A stretch of 64,000 nt of DNA, from assembly GCA_019454045.1 (NCBI GenBank), contig SKCR01006514.1, positions 62,001 through 126,000 of the forward strand. The letters are read 5' to 3'. Positions 25,449 through 39,967 of the stretch are shown here, piece after piece. A program made the position numbers and the translations under genes. The stretch comes from Zanthoxylum bungeanum. Its lineage: Eukaryota; Streptophyta; Magnoliopsida; Sapindales; Rutaceae. Each line of letters begins with the position of its first letter. Position 1 is the stretch's first letter. Under the pieces are notes generated by a model. That model saw nothing but the letters and a program-made list of their open reading frames with translations, was not told the DNA's origin and ran no database searches.

Positions 25449-25470
25449 AAACCCTAAATTAAAACCCTAA
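25449..25470 (+). promoter_or_regulatory. two telo boxes upstream of GAR1
   Basis: AAACCCTAA occurs at 25449-25457 and 25462-25470, about 90-110 bp before the GAR1 ATG. In plants this element is typical of promoters or leaders of ribosomal-protein and ribosome-biogenesis genes, which fits GAR1. Confidence 0.75.
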
Positions 25471-25560
25471 GCTCAAAAGTCTTCTAACAGTCACAAACTC
25501 GCAGTAACACTGCTTCCATTGAAGTCTTCTCCTAAAATCAACCAAAACACAGATAAAAAA

Positions 25561-27545
25561 ATGAGACCCCCGAGAGGAGGAGGCGGTTTCAGGGGAGGAA
25601 GAGACGGCGGCCGCGGTGGACGAGGTGGCGGCCGTTTTGGTGGAGGCGGCCGTTTTGGTGGAGGCGGCCGCGGTGGTGGTGGTTTCCGTGATGAGGGACC
25701 TCCTGCCGAAGTTGTTGGTTTGTGCTTTTTTTCTTTTATTTTGCTGTATTTTCTTGTTTGGTTGCTGAGAAAATAGAGGGAAAAAATATTTACTTTTTTG
25801 CTTGTTTTGAGTGTTAGTGATATTGTGAGTTTCGCAAATGGAGGAAAAAAATGATGGGTTTATTAAACTGAAGAGAAACAAGTTATAAAGACCTGATTTT
25901 GGTCAATAACCTGGAAGTGTTTTTATTGTTTTGAAAGGTTAAAAAGTAATGAAAATTTTGCTTGTAATGTAATTGCTTTCAAAATGCTTGAATATTGTTT
26001 TTGATTATTTTGTTATAACTATTCTTCTTGTTGTTGTTGTTTGTAGAGGTATCTTCTTTTCTTCATGCTTGCGAAGGTGATGCTGTGACGAAGCTCACCA
26101 ATGAGAAAATACCATTCTTTAATGCTCCAATCTATCTGCAAAACAAGACCCAGATAGGAAAAGTTGATGAAATCTTTGGTCCCATTAATGAATCTGTGAG
26201 TACTTTTGTTGGTTTTCATTAATATAATTTTTTGTAATATCTATTTTGATTGAGTACTCTTGTTGGTTTTTGTGATGATAATTTGTTGTAATATCTATTT
26301 TGATTGAGTTTTTTTTCTACACACGTAGTATTTTTCGGTCAAAATGATGGAAGGGATTGTTGCAACTTCATATTCGCCCGGTGATAAGTTCTACATTGAC
26401 CCAAGCAAGCTCTTGCCCCTTGCAAGATTTCTTTCGCAACCAAAGTATGTTTTCTGTCCCTATCTATTATTTTAGACACGATGATTTGTTTTACTTAGTT
26501 GCATTAGGAATCTACTATGTTGTTCAAAGCGTCTTGTGTCCCATAGGTATTAAAGTTTCACAAGATTTCTGGATGTTTCCTAAAGTGACTTCTATGAGAA
26601 ATCATGGAGGATTAGACGCCACTAAGAAAAGCTTGTTTGCTTTGCTTTTCTCCATATGATTGTGTTGTGTATGATGTGGTCATTATTTTTTGGAAACCTC
26701 TTTAGTAGAGGATAATATTGACTTACCAGGGTAAACAACATTTCTCTCTCCACCTAAATATGGGATTTAGACCTGATACATGAATGTGCATAATTGATAA
26801 GTGCTTATTATTGGCTGACTGGAATCCCGGGCAAATGTCAGCTTGCTTGCTTTGGGTAAACCATGCAATCACCAAAGACTTTCCTGATGTTGAGTTTAGT
26901 GTCATTAGGCCACTTGGAGCTCCACTTGCTAGTGCTGAAGCTTCATTTTGTATTGCCTTCATAGTCCAGAATAGTTCCTCTCTCTTGGGGTCGAGAAATA
27001 GTTTTCTCGGTTACTTTATTGACAAATATCCAGGCTTCCTCCCTTGTCACTCAAATAGTTTAAGCCAAACCGCATTTTTGGGAGAGAATGGGACAATTGA
27101 TCGAACCTCTTAATAAACCAGCAACAAACCTTTGGATGCTCAGACACCAAGTCAGTGGTGCAAGGCATTCCTAAGGAGTTTAGTTATTGCTTTACTGCCA
27201 CCACTTGCCTGAATCAGTTGGCCTGTGATCAGTGAGGAAGTTTCTATTCGATTCCTGATTTGCACTTATTTTATTTACATCTTTGCATAAGCCTGTCCTT
27301 GTCTATATTGACCTTGACTGAGGTTCAGTTATTATTATTATTATTATTTTAATGGTATGCATAATTATTGCAGGGGACAGGCACAAGCTGGGGCAAGAGG
27401 CGGCCGTGGTGGAGGCGGCTTTAGGGGCAGAGGTGGTGGTAGAGGTGGTGGCCGTGGTCGTGGTGGTGGTGGCGGCTTTAGGGGCAGAGGTGGACCTCCT
27501 AGAGGTGGTCGTGGTGGTGGCTTTAGGGGCAGAGGAAGGTTTTAG
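25561..27545 (+). CDS. GAR1: H/ACA ribonucleoprotein complex subunit GAR1
   Basis: Core protein of nucleolar H/ACA snoRNPs, which guide rRNA and snRNA pseudouridylation and take part in pre-rRNA processing; it binds the pseudouridine synthase dyskerin/CBF5. Coding exons 25561-25717, 26047-26195, 26329-26444 and 27374-27545 (594 nt, 197 residues, normal length). Visible: N-terminal RGG/GGRG-rich tail (1-45), the Gar1 beta-barrel domain (about 50-140) with [20 protein letters not shown] and a [15 protein letters not shown] segment, and a C-terminal RGG tail (about 145-197) ending GRGRF. All introns are GT-AG. The arginine-glycine tails are usual for RNA binding and nucleolar retention. The third intron is 929 bp. 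It faces the glutamate dehydrogenase gene, with 402 bp between stop codons. Confidence 0.97.
26445..27373 (+). other. intron 3 of GAR1, unexplained content
   Basis: 929 bp separating the Gar1 domain from the C-terminal RGG exon. The middle (26780-27230) is less AT-rich than typical intron and has moderately long open frames on both strands, which read like eroded coding DNA, perhaps a retroelement scrap. No domain was recognised. A box C/D or H/ACA snoRNA was looked for by eye and not found. Confidence 0.6.
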
Positions 27546-27947
27546 AACAGTGCTGTGTTTCTGATTAAAATTTCCAATGTCTTCACATCAAAATCTGAAT
27601 TCTGATTAAAAATATGGATTCCTGTTTTCTATTGTACTTATTCTTGTTTCATCTGTACTTTATTTTGAGTAATTATCTTTGGAAGAAAGCTTAAATAGAA
27701 ACACCATTAAATTTTATTCATTCTTGAATGTTTGTGTAAGGTGACCATCTCTTTGGACGAACCATAAAAATACAGAAACCAGAAAAAACTCTGGGTGTAA
27801 ATTGATGGCAACTTGGCAAGGCAACATATAATATCAAAACCTTAGGGTTTAAACATCTCCATATGAAGGAGAAGCAAGAATAAGGGCTCTTATTGAAACA
27901 CAAAATCTTTTATTCAAAATAGCCATGGAAAAAAAAAAAAAAACTTC
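27546..27947. terminator. convergent 3' ends of GAR1 and GDH
   Basis: About 400 bp shared by two converging 3' untranslated regions. A minus-strand AATAAA (TTTATT on the plus strand, 27909-27914) lies 34 bp past the GDH stop and is a good GDH poly(A) signal. On the plus strand no canonical signal stands out; AT-rich sequence near 27690-27720 is the likely GAR1 end region. Confidence 0.55.
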
Positions 27948-32760
<4,813 letters not shown>

Positions 32761-33284
32761 ACTTGTTATGAATAAACGTTGGTGACACAAACCAAATTGT
32801 TTTATTGAACACGTTTTCTTAATTTCTTTGCAGTTACATATCATACGACTGGGTTATGTGATTGGGTTTCTGAATCAGGACAAGATAATGATCAAAGCTA
32901 CTTTTGTTTTTGGAAACTTTGTCAGTGGGACCATTTGGTTCCACTTCCATGCCACTGGGATTCTGTCTACTTGTTCTTCAGGAACAAGTTTCTACACGGC
33001 ATGAAAATTTTGAACTAGGATAAAGCTCGAGTTTCTATTGAGTACTGGATCAATGGATATATGAGACCCACCTGAGATTATAATACACAAATTCTGAACA
33101 ATTGATTCAATATTCAAACAAACTCAGCTAATCCTTCAAATGTTTTGTGATTCTTTTCTTAAACGTAACCTGTTGAAATCATGATCATCTTAAAGCATGG
33201 ACACAATGATCTCAAAAATAATTGTATATCACAAGCGGGGAATGTACTTTAATAGTGACCTAATATATAAAACATTTACAAGAT
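32761..33284. other. intergenic, upstream of GDH
   Basis: Unremarkable AT-rich DNA, presumably including distal GDH promoter. Nothing recognised. Confidence 0.4.
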
Positions 33285-33442
33285 TTTTCTTTCAAATTAT
33301 TGGAACTCTCATCGTCAAACCACCACTTCAGGGCTTAAACGAAGCAACCTCCCGCCGTTACAGACTCTTACAAGAAACACACTCTCTAGATTCGAACACA
33401 TGAACTCAAGATGAGATCTTGAATTCTACACCACCAAACCAC
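33285..33442 (-). mobile_element. tRNA-derived SINE, copy 1 (minus)
   Basis: Read on the minus strand: a box A-like GTTTGGTGGTGTAGAATTC, box B-like GTGTTCGAATCTAG, then the family body GTTTCTTGTAAGAGTCTG, GTTTAAGCCCTGAAG and ...TTCCAATAATTTGAAAGAAA. All blocks are in the same order as in the other copies. Somewhat diverged; target duplication not identified. Confidence 0.85.
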
Positions 33443-33563
33443 CATAAATTATCACAAATTTTCCCACATTTTCTTTTGAGATTTTTTTTTCCTTAAAAGC
33501 AAAATACTACAAGTCAAATAAAATACAGATTTGAGATTGAACAATATTATGTACTTGCAATAC

Positions 33564-33713
33564 GTCCCCAAGGGGTGTGGCTTGGTGGTGTAGGATCCAG
33601 GATCTCACCTTGAGGTTCCGGGTTCGAATTCAGGGGGTGCACTTCTCGTAAGAGCCTGGGACAGCCGGTGGTTTTATTTGCGACGTTTCCAAAAAAAATA
33701 AAATAAAAAATAA
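33564..33713 (+). mobile_element. tRNA-derived SINE, copy 2, with perfect 15-bp TSD
   Basis: GTGGCTTGGTGGTGTAGG (box A region) and GGGTTCGAATTC (box B) head a tRNA-like 5' part, followed by CTCGTAAGAGCCTGGGACAG and an A-rich tail. It lacks the GCTCCGCTTAAG segment of other copies. Flanked by ATGTACTTGCAATAC at 33549-33563 and 33714-33728, an exact 15-bp target duplication, so this is a recent insertion. Confidence 0.95.
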
Positions 33714-33728
33714 ATGTACTTGCAATAC

Positions 33729-36358
33729 AATATTAAATTATACAAAAGTAAATACATACCTTGTACTGTTGATTACCTTTTTTTTTTTTTACTATAAGTA
33801 TATAGATGAGATACCCCACCCACCACCATTGATGTTTCAAATCCAGATCTTTCTGGATATCATGGATTTGTGGTTATTGGCTTTACACACTCAAAATATA
33901 AATGGCCTCACCATTTTTGTTTGTGGGAAGCAAGGATGAGTGGAGAGTGGAGACATGAAAGCATTTGGGAAACTAAAGGCCATTGCTATTCTAGCTGCAT
34001 GCTAATTGCTGATACAGTCATGAACCATGATAACAAATTATAGAATCTATTTCATTTTGTGTATATATATGATGATGAATTGCATCTCCTTGTTGGACCA
34101 TGTTTTGTTGCTAAATTAATAAATTGGGAAAATGGGTTCTTAAACATATTGCACAAAAAGATTGAGAAACCTTTTTTAAAATTGGTCCAAAGTTTGATAA
34201 TCTAAGAAAGAATATTGAACTACTCATTCATGCTGTTTCATTTCATACATTGTGTGTGATATAATATGTTGGTTGTTTTCTACCTTTGATTAATATTAAA
34301 AAAATTACAATTAATAAAAGAGAAATTAATCATTTTACACTTATAATTTCGTTAATCTCCTTAATTTATCACATTTGTAAAATAATAATTAAATTTATGT
34401 TTTATATATTTTTATTGTGATTTTTATTTTGTATGTAGATGAAATAATACTTTGTATGCATAATTAAAAAAAATGGACGTCACATTTGGATTTTGGAAGC
34501 CAAAAACTTGAAAGGGCGTTCTAACAGTGTACAATTTCGGAAATTTCAACTCTACGCAATTTTCGTATTTTGGCCATAACTTCTTACTCCGATATCGGAT
34601 TGAGGCGATTCCAATTCCAGATGAAAGAAGACTCAAATATCTACAACTTTGTTGTTGACAATATTTTCTAGTTCTGAAATTTTTAAAGTCGAAATTGATG
34701 AAAAATCCAAAATATATTATAATATGGTACAATTTTAAATGCAATGCAAACTTTACAAAGATAGAGGTGCTCTGCACCTCATTTCTTTAGCCAGATTCTA
34801 TAATTTTCTCTGAAATTTTATGAAATTCTACTTCCTGTGTGTTTTATTTTTTTAAAAGCTTTCTTATAATTTCTGAAATAATGAGTAGTTAATTCGTCAT
34901 GTTTGTGTAAATGGTGAAGCTTTTAATATGAAAATATAGATTAATCTCATTTATATTATAATATATAAATTGTAATATAATGATTAATATTTAATTTAAA
35001 TCTGAATTAATTATTGACAAACTTTGTTACCGCTTATATGACTGAGTTTTTTTGGCATAATTGAGTACCTAACTATACTTGTTATAGATAAATGTTATCA
35101 CCGTATTTATGGCTGATTTTATATGTTTTGACATAATTAATACCTGAAATAAATTAATTGGGTAATAATGATAATTTATATATTATAAAAAAAGCGAGAA
35201 TCAAAATTTGAAATATTAAAAGTGGGTCTCCTAACCTCAATATGCTGCAGTTCAATTTAAAAATTTCTAATTACTTCAAACAATTCAATTTTTTTTTTAT
35301 TTTCACTCAATTTATTATTTTATTTTACTAAACATATTCTATGTGGATCGACCCGAGACAACTAACAACAAATGACAAAAATTAAAATTTCGTGCGATGA
35401 CCGCCTCTGTTTATATAATAATTAACAAGAGTGAACAACTCTACTTACTTTGTTTTTTCCAATTTATTACAGTATACGTGTGGTTTTTATACTATTGATG
35501 TGAACAACTCTAATTTGTTTCTAGTTTACTCATCTATTGGAGAAATATTAACGAGTGTCCTAAAGGTATCGTTAAAAATTCATTTTAGGAAAGTTTTCAT
35601 GAAAAAAAAAAATTAATATTTTGATGATTTGTTATATTTCTCATTAAAAATTATATCTTTAATGAGTGTCCTTTAAGACACTCGTTAGCGTGACCCTTTT
35701 ATTATTAGTAATTTTATTGGATATCAATTATGATTTTAAAGTCACACTACCTCAAATTCAAACATACTTTTAATTAGAAAAAAATTATTCGAACACCTTC
35801 TTGTTTCAGTAAATTAATCATTTCCTCCCCATATTTCAAAATCCATAAATAAAATATGTCATCTTTCAAAAAAAAAAAAAATGTGTTTTTTTTTTTTGTT
35901 TTAAATCCACCATTGATTAATAAAAATATAAAACACACACAAATTGAAAGTTAAGGGATTTTTTTTAAGAGCAATAAAAATTTAGTAGATTTTATTGGAT
36001 GTATATCTCCTTATTGAAGGCATGTCTAATTCCTTTTTTGCCCTCTTATTCTTCAATGTAATTGTAATGGTTAAATTGCTTGTGTGTGGTAATAATGTAA
36101 TCTGTAAATCGATCCCAAATTGTGTATAAATTATAAATTGTTTATTTAAAACAAAAGAAAAAAGACAAAACTATAATAAAAGAGGAAAAAAAATACTTTT
36201 TGAAGCTAGAGGTAAATGAGTTCCACAAGAATGAATTTTCATCATGATGTTAATTTTTCCTTTAATAAACTTAAACACATCTTTCCCACAATTCATGATT
36301 TTTGTATACATTCCCTCCCTTTGAGATCCTAAATAATTTAATATCAATTTAGTTATAA
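33729..36358. other. intergenic, AT-rich
   Basis: No gene. 34480-34760 holds a less AT-rich stretch with CCATAACTTCTTACTCCGAT and CAACTTTGTTGTTGACAA, phrases I associate with non-coding parts of plant LTR retroelements. The rest is AT-rich with poly-A/T runs. Confidence 0.4.
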
Positions 36359-36367
36359 ATAAAATTA

Positions 36368-36639
36368 GGGAAATTATCACTTTTATATCCTAAAATTGGC
36401 TTATGTATAGAAAAATCATAAAATTTTAAACAAATTCAATTTTACACTCAAAGTTTCGGTTAATATTATAATTTACACATAAATTAGTATGTTGGCTGAA
36501 ATTTTGAGTGTAAAACTGAATCTAAAAGTGTATATTAGTACAATAATTGAAAATTTAAGTATAAAATTATTATTTTCTTACAATTTTCGGATATGTTAAT
36601 ATATAAGCCAATTTTGGGATGTAAAAATGATAATTTTCC
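36368..36639. mobile_element. Mutator-type MITE with 9-bp TSD
   Basis: Long terminal inverted repeats: GGGAAATTATCACTTTTATA.. at the left and the complement of GGAAAATTATCATTTTTACA at the right, both continuing to AAATTGGCTTAT. Flanked by an exact 9-bp duplication ATAAAATTA (36359-36367 and 36640-36648). A 9-bp duplication with long inverted repeats is the Mutator-like pattern. Element 272 bp, non-coding. Confidence 0.9.
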
Positions 36640-36648
36640 ATAAAATTA

Positions 36649-37465
36649 TAATATTATGTCCCACATGTTACAAAAAAAAAAAAAAAAACAAAAAAAAAAA
36701 TTGATCAAGAATAAATTTTCTTGAATTACAATAAGAACATGTTGTTAGAATATTTTATTCTAATTATGGGCTTATATTAATTGTGATACAGGTTTTAATA
36801 TAAAGCGCTAAGATAATTGGTAATGTAATAGAAACTGTGAAGCCCAATTGTTTGATCTAATAAAGTGGGCTGCAACTCTATATTATTTGATGTGTGGATA
36901 TTAGAGCGGGCTCTGGATTTGTTATGGGCTTTTGATGGGTGAGCCCATTACACTCCATAAATTAATGAGCTAATGTCTCACTCTCACTCCCCTACATAAC
37001 TTACTCAATAAGCTTCTTTTGGATGACTCTAGACATTTCTCTCTCTTATTGTGAAATTGCATTATTAATGCATTATTAATAATGCATTATTGGATGTGAT
37101 GTGAAGCTTATTTGATAAGTTATATAATGCATATGTTGGGCTATTGCTATAGATGTGAAATTGCCGAGAGCAATTGCAAGAAAATAAAAGGGGAGAGAGA
37201 GAGAAATAGAAACATAGGGAAATAGCTTCATAAGGTTTGCAGAAATTTAAGGCATAAGGAAGCTTAATAAGTGCAAGTAAGTTTCTCACCATCAAGAAGT
37301 GGGGAGCAGAGGGTGATCTCCTCAGTGCAACAATTTAACAGATCTACAGAAATTTCCGCTGCAGATATGGATTCTAAATAAGGTACGCTCCTTGTATCAT
37401 CTGATTAATTCATTAATTGTATTTTAAGCTCTTGTGTTAAAGATCCTGTTGCAAATTAAATTCTT
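36649..37465. other. intergenic, nothing recognised
   Basis: AT-rich, with a poly-A run at 36671-36700 and a small palindromic GCATTATTAATAATGC near 37070. Short open frames only. Confidence 0.4.
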
Positions 37466-38600
37466 ACACATGTATCATTAAATTGGCTTTCTCACCCATC
37501 TATCTTAATATTTTGTATGTATTTCGAGTTATATGAACGATTTGATGTGTTTTGAGTGTGTTTCGCAGGTAAAAATCATATCGAGGTTTAATCGGATGTT
37601 ACGAGCAAAGAATTGACAAGTTCAAAGCCAAATTAGGACACTTTTCAGAGGCTAAGACGCGCATCCTGATATTGGCATGTTGCAACGCGCTGGTTGCATG
37701 TCGCAACACATAAAACGTTCTCATATTCGTCCAAAACTAGATTTCCGATCAGGAAAGACCCCATTCGAACCTCTTATATAAGCTCAAGTTCATCCTAAAA
37801 CCTAAAAGGAAGTCGCAAAATATAATTTTGTAGTCCCATAGCATAGAAGAACACCTAGAGCAAGGCAATGACGAGTGCTTCAACTGGTGTTGGAGTTTGA
37901 AGGCGAAGACATCAACGAGAGTTTTTTTTCTCTATTTTCTATCTAGTTTATCTTTTATGATTCTTTGTTTTGAATCTATGATTAGCTTGTTTTTATTTAA
38001 TATCATGAGTAGCTAAATCATTATTATATGGTTGTAATGAAACTTAAGCATGTTATTTAATTAATTTACATATTTTTATTCTATTGGGTTTATTATTTAT
38101 TACTATTTGTACGTTGATGCATATTTTATTTGTCTGACCAATAGTAAAATAGCCTTGATAAATCCTTATGAACTCGACATAGGGAAATTGGGTTAACAGT
38201 GTGAATAATAGCGTATGATCTAATTATTTTGAATAGATTTCCCTTCATGGTAGAAATATACCTTCAAGACATGCGTAGTCAATATTAGAACCTGACCTTA
38301 ATGAATTCGGTTAATTTAATTAACATAAACATACAGTTAATTGATTTATTATGAGTATATTCACCTGACTATCGAAAGAGACTTGTAAATATTTTAGTGT
38401 TTTAGGTTAATAATTAACAATAACAACTCAAGTGAATGAAAAGTGTCTGAACCCATTGTATGCGTACTTATGTGAAGTTGCAACCATAAGTTCTTCTATC
38501 TATAAGATTTTCTCAACATGTGTTATTTGCTTTTTATTTACTTTTCACTTAAATCATTAAATCAAATTCTCTTTTCAATAATTTAGTTGAAGTTAAGTGG
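37466..38600 (+). repeat. probable LTR fragment related to the solo LTR at 38.7 kb
   Basis: It runs parallel to 38731-40847: TTGATGTGTTTTGAGTGTG near 37552 matches TTTGATGTGTTTTGTGT near 38810. AGATTTCCCTTCATGG / GAAATATACC (38240) and ACTATCGAAAGAGACTTGTA (38370) match corresponding blocks near 40355 and 40487. Both also carry ACGCG- and TGCAACGCG-type words. So this is a diverged LTR of a related family. Ends are not resolved and no internal domain follows. Confidence 0.65.
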
Positions 38601-38918
38601 GTTAGTCTTAGTATTAATAAGATAAATAATAAGTTCATGCATATACGATATATCACTGTATTACTTAAGGGTCTGTTTGGTTCAACGGAGGGGAGGGGAG
38701 GGGAGGGATTTTAATGGAGGGGAGGGAAGGTGATGAGTGGTAAATCTATCACTATTTCTCATTCGTTTAACCTAATATATTGTATAGTTTCTTGAGTTAT
38801 GTGAATATTTTGATGTGTTTTGTGTTATTTTGTAGATAAATAAAGTTTCAGGACATTCTGGAGGTGATTTGGGACAAAACAGAAAAAATTGGCAAAAAAT
38901 GGCATTTTGGAAAATTGG

Positions 38919-39459
38919 CCGCGTCGCGACGCGGATGAACGGGCAAAACAGGAAAAATTGGGCGTCGCGACGCCTAACGTGCACCGGAGTCTGCTAACAT
39001 GCGTCGGGTCAACGGGTCAGAATTTGAGAATTTTGACTTTGCTAACATGCGACGTGCCACGTGTCACCACACAGCGAGCTGCTAACGTGCACCGTGACAC
39101 ATGTCATCATCCTACGGTGCCGACACTCACAATTGCCACGTGTGCCACGTGTCGCCACGTCATCGGTCAACGAGTCAACTTTGCCACGCGTCGTGCCACG
39201 TCATCGTCCACGTCAGAAGGTCAACCGAGTCAACATGCCACGTCATCATCAGCCAATCACGCCTTGACACGTGTCGCAATCCTACGGTGCCGACAATTGA
39301 TCTCAGCCGCCTTGCCACGTCAGCGCCACGTCATCGCCACGTCAGCATAATAATTGAGCTCTTAGCCGCCTCGCCATGTGTCGCCTTATCCTCTTATTCG
39401 AATCGCCACGTGTCAAGCCGAGAACATGCCACGACTCACTGTTCCAGCGTCGCGACGCT
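38919..39459. repeat. CGTCGCGACG palindromes and ACGT-rich block in the LTR
   Basis: Perfect palindromes CCGCGTCGCGACGCGG (38919-38934), GGCGTCGCGACGCC (38961-38974) and AGCGTCGCGACGCT (39446-39459) flank a dense run of CCACGTCA, CACGTGTC and TACGGTGCCGACA. ACGT is the core of plant G-box/ABRE bZIP and bHLH sites, so the LTR could carry regulatory input. The open frames here follow the repeated words and are not genes. Confidence 0.75.
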
Positions 39460-39796
39460 AGAAGCTTATCTGCGCCTATAAATTCAGCTTCGAATTTCAG
39501 ATTTCATGGCACCTTCCTCTCTCTTTAATTCTTTCTAAATAGAGAGTTTCTCTCTCTAGATTCTTTAGTTTTTTTAGTTTTTTTTTTATTTTTAGTTTTT
39601 AGTTTTGTAAATAATTTTAATTACGTTTTGTAATAATAGTAATTTAATTTTTACTTTTTACTTTTTACAGTTTTTACTATTTACCATGAGGATGTAACTT
39701 CTCCAGCTATGGTGAAAGGTAATTCTTTTACTGTTACTATTTAGATTAATCTCCCTTAAAAATAATATATTCACTATTTAAAATATTGACTTAAAA

Positions 39797-39967
39797 AGGA
39801 TACCGCCAAATTAGTCGGTTGGTAATTCATTTTAATATGGTTTAAACCTGACTAATAAAGGATACCGCCAGATTGGTCGGTTGGTAATTTAATTTTGGTT
39901 CCGCCTTTATGGCTGGTTGGACTTAATTTGACTTAATCAGGATACCGCCAGATTGGTCGGTTGGTTA
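39797..39967. repeat. three-copy short repeat in the LTR
   Basis: GGATACCGCCARATTRGTCGGTTGGT occurs at about 39799, 39859 and 39941, with a partial GGTTCCGCC..GGCTGGTTGG between the last two. The spacing is irregular (60-80 bp). Probably structural features of the LTR or its transcript. Confidence 0.8.

Noticed and set aside
25459..25881. 140-residue minus-strand frame opposite GAR1 exon 1
   Set aside because: It is the antisense shadow of the glycine/arginine-rich exon, reading as T/A/S repeats. The plus-strand exon is a conserved GAR1 N-terminus.
25850..25915. Box C/D snoRNA in GAR1 intron 1
   Set aside because: AATGATGGG and CTGA words occur, but box C does not match RTGATGA, there is no flanking stem and no box C'/D' pair.
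33600..33625. tRNA genes at the GGTTCGAATCC sites
   Set aside because: Each site belongs to the SINE family; none folds into a complete cloverleaf with acceptor stem, and each continues into the shared non-tRNA body.
39061..39481. Plus-strand frames of 68-153 residues in the solo LTR
   Set aside because: They consist of H/R/V/T-rich peptides created by repeated CCACGTCATC words in three frames; inside an LTR with clear boundaries.
38889..39481. Prokaryotic or viral island because of the GC shift
   Set aside because: The GC-rich patch lies wholly within a TG...CA LTR with a 5-bp target duplication, and no foreign protein is encoded.
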